The translations under genes and the position numbers were made by a program. From JBFGCM01 sp041581135 (lineage in GTDB: Bacteria > Actinomycetota > Acidimicrobiia > Spongiisociales > UBA5794): a stretch of DNA of 14,061 nt. The stretch lies in the NCBI GenBank assembly GCA_041581135.1, contig JBFGCM010000095.1:1-14061 (forward strand), written 5' to 3'. Within the stretch, counting starts at the first letter, position 1. The number at the start of each line of letters is the position of its first letter. Shown here in pieces: positions 12,141-14,061 of the stretch. Under the pieces are notes generated by a model that worked only from the letters and a program-made list of their open reading frames with translations, ran no database searches and was not told where the DNA came from.

Positions 12141-14061
12141 TCAGTTGAGGCGTCTGGGGAGGGCGTTTCGCCAGGTCGCAGCGGCGTCGACCAGCGAAAC
12201 GGCGCCGTGCGGTCCGAAGTCGATCGTGGTGCCGCCGAAGGACCCGATCAGCCGGCCGCCCTCTGGGGCATGCCCGGCCGGCAGAGCCGCCAGCACCCGG
12301 TGCGGGCTCTCAGAGAACAGGTCGGGCCAGCTCTCCACCTCCACCGTGACGCCGACCCCGGAACGGATGCAGATCTCGGCCACGGCGACGGCGAGTCCGC
12401 CGGCGCCGACGTCGTGCAGCGCCGCCGCCGAGTGGGCGAGCTGCAGGCACGCGTCGATGGTGGCGGTTCCCGCCACCGGATCGGGCGGGAGCGGTGTGCC
12501 GGTGTCGTCTCCGAGCACGACCCGGGCGAAGGTGGTGGCGGCGAAGTCGTCGACCGTATCGGGCCCCAGCAGCCACAGTTCCATGCCCTCCTCGGCACGG
12601 TCCAACCGTGGCGGTGCTGCCGGCAGCGGGTCGGCCAGTCCCAGCACGCCGACCACCGGGGTGGGGTAGATGTCGCCGGTCCCGCTCTCGTTGTAGAAGC
12701 TCACGTTGCCGCCCACCACCGGGATCCCAAGGTTCTCGGCGGCCGCCGACATGCCCTCGACGCACTCGACGAACTGCCACATGATCTCTGGCTTTTCCGG
12801 GTTGCCGAAGTTCAGGTTGTCGACGATGGCCATCGGTTTGGCGCCGGTGACCGCCACGTTCAACGCCGCCTCCCACACCAGCCGGGCGCTGCCATGGCGG
12901 GGGGAGAGGTAGCAGCGTCGGCCGTTGCCGTCGGTGGACACTGCGAGTCCCTTGTCCGTTCCCTTCACCCGCAACAGCGAGCCGTCATGGCCGGGTTCGA
13001 CAACGGTGTTCAAGAACAGCTGATGGTCGTACTGCTCGTAGATCCAGGAGCGGTCGCCCAGTGCGGCGTCGTCGAGCAGGGAGAGCAGCGCCGCCGGCAC
13101 ATCGACGCCGTCCGGCAGGGACGCCTCGGCGAGGGAGTCCAGATACGCCGGCCGGGTGCGTGGCCGGTCGTACATGGGTGCGTCGTCCGACAAGGACGCC
13201 GCCGGTACCTCGGCCACCAGTTCACCTCCGTGACGCACCCGGAGCGTGCCGCCGACAGTGACCGTGCCGATCTCCACCGCGTCGATCTCCCACTTGGCGG
13301 CGAGGGCGACGACGTCGGCGACGTCTTCGGGCTTCACCACGGCGAGCATCCGCTCCTGGGACTCGGACATCAGGATCTCGCCGGCGGTCATGTCAGTCTC
13401 CCGGACGCGGACTTCGTCGAGGTCGACGTCCATGCCCATGCCGCCGTTGGCGGCTACTTCTGAGGTGGCACACGAAATGCCGGCGGCGCCGAGGTCCTGG
13501 ATGGCGACCACGAGGCCGCGCTCGTAGAGGTCGAGGCAGGCTTCGATGAGCTTCTTCTCCTCAAATGGATCACCCACCTGAACCGACGGCCGCTTGGCGG
13601 CCGACTGCTCGTCGAAGGACGCGGATGCCAGGATCGAGGCGCCGCCGATGCCGTCGCGGCCGGTGGCGTTGCCCAGCAGGATCGCCACGTTGCCCTCTCC
13701 GCTCGCTCCCGACAGCACCAGCTGCTCGCGGCGCAGCAGACCCAGGCACATGACGTTGACCAGGGGATTCGTCGAATAGCAGTCGGCGAACTCCACCTCG
13801 CCGCCGAGGGTGGGTACACCCACGGCGTTGCCGTACCCGGCGATGCCGGCGACGACGCCGCTGAGGAGGTAGCGGTTCTTTGGGTCGTCGAGCGGCCCGA
13901 ACCGGATGGGGTCCCACACCGCAATGGGCCGGGCGCCCATCGTGAAGATGTCGCGCAAGATGCCGCCGACGCCGGTGGCGGCGCCCTCGTAGGGCTCGAC
14001 GAACGAGGGATGGTTGTGGCTCTCGATTCGCAGCGCCGCCAGCCATCCGTCGCCGATGTCC
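12141..14061 (-). CDS. purL: Phosphoribosylformylglycinamidine synthase subunit II, 5' end outside window
   Basis: Step 4 of purine synthesis: FGAR plus glutamine-derived ammonia plus ATP gives FGAM (EC 6.3.5.3). The frame is open to the right edge from 14060, giving 639 visible residues; small PurL proteins are about 720-760, so roughly 90 N-terminal residues are missing. The visible N-terminal part has the hallmark ESHNHPSFVEPYEGAATG, then GGILRDIFTMGARPIA. Further signatures are GNATGRDGIGGASIL, QDLGAAGISCATSEVAANGG, SESQERMLAVV, VDNLNFGNPEKPE, PVVGGNVSFYNES and HDVGAGGLAVAVAEI. It lacks the fused glutaminase of the large PurL type, so PurS and PurQ partners are expected, probably further upstream outside the window. 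A TTG at 13958 is in frame but internal and not a real start. It is followed after 32 bp by the rhomboid gene and then purF-purM. Confidence 0.98.
   Translation of the reverse strand, partial: DIGDGWLAALRIESHNHPSFVEPYEGAATGVGGILRDIFTMGARPIAVWDPIRFGPLDDPKNRYLLSGVVAGIAGYGNAVGVPTLGGEVEFADCYSTNPLVNVMCLGLLRREQLVLSGASGEGNVAILLGNATGRDGIGGASILASASFDEQSAAKRPSVQVGDPFEEKKLIEACLDLYERGLVVAIQDLGAAGISCATSEVAANGGMGMDVDLDEVRVRETDMTAGEILMSESQERMLAVVKPEDVADVVALAAKWEIDAVEIGTVTVGGTLRVRHGGELVAEVPAASLSDDAPMYDRPRTRPAYLDSLAEASLPDGVDVPAALLSLLDDAALGDRSWIYEQYDHQLFLNTVVEPGHDGSLLRVKGTDKGLAVSTDGNGRRCYLSPRHGSARLVWEAALNVAVTGAKPMAIVDNLNFGNPEKPEIMWQFVECVEGMSAAAENLGIPVVGGNVSFYNESGTGDIYPTPVVGVLGLADPLPAAPPRLDRAEEGMELWLLGPDTVDDFAATTFARVVLGDDTGTPLPPDPVAGTATIDACLQLAHSAAALHDVGAGGLAVAVAEICIRSGVGVTVEVESWPDLFSESPHRVLAALPAGHAPEGGRLIGSFGGTTIDFGPHGAVSLVDAAATWRNALPRRLN

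Noticed and set aside
13956..13958. TTG as the start of purL
   Set aside because: The frame continues upstream to the window edge through the conserved ESHNHPS region, so this is an internal leucine codon.

Overview
This window looks like chromosomal DNA of a high-GC actinobacterium. Three things point there: strongly G/C-biased third codon positions, a close look-alike of the mycothiol-dependent nitroreductase Rv2466c, and a Gram-positive-type (small PurL, Fe-S PurF) purine pathway. The DUF11-rich surface protein would fit the Acidimicrobiia, but that placement is inference. No tRNA, rRNA, CRISPR array, transposase or phage gene was seen.

Region 1 (1-2831, + strand) is the 3' part of a large secreted or surface protein. 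It has three DUF11 repeats, the third split by an inserted domain, then a second unknown module, two nearly identical Ig-like (Big_7-type) repeats and a C-terminal Ig-like domain with an HVGDLDG motif. A strong hairpin follows its stop. Region 2 (3090-5327, - strand) is a two-gene operon: a class III PLP aminotransferase followed 6 bp later by carbamate kinase. Upstream of it lies an 18-codon, arginine-rich small ORF that could be a leader peptide. Region 3 (5545-6159, + strand) is a divergently transcribed DsbA-like oxidoreductase of the Rv2466c family.

Region 4 (6160-7531) is the most unusual part. A crotonase-family gene with the catalytic acids of delta3,5-delta2,4-dienoyl-CoA isomerase (6402-7229, - strand) sits between two inverted copies of a noncoding element of about 240-290 bp. 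Each copy starts just after the stop codon of the neighbouring gene and runs in that gene's direction. Both carry a shared hairpin and tracts of degenerate 7-bp repeats, which fill both intergenic spaces.

Region 5 (7532-14061, - strand) is a compact cluster read as purL (5' end outside the window), a rhomboid protease with an N-terminal zinc-finger-like domain, purF, purM and an MFS transporter. purF and purM overlap by 4 nt. PurF makes the first committed purine intermediate, PurL converts FGAR to FGAM, and PurM closes the imidazole ring. The rhomboid and the transporter are not purine enzymes, and their positions suggest co-transcription with the pathway.
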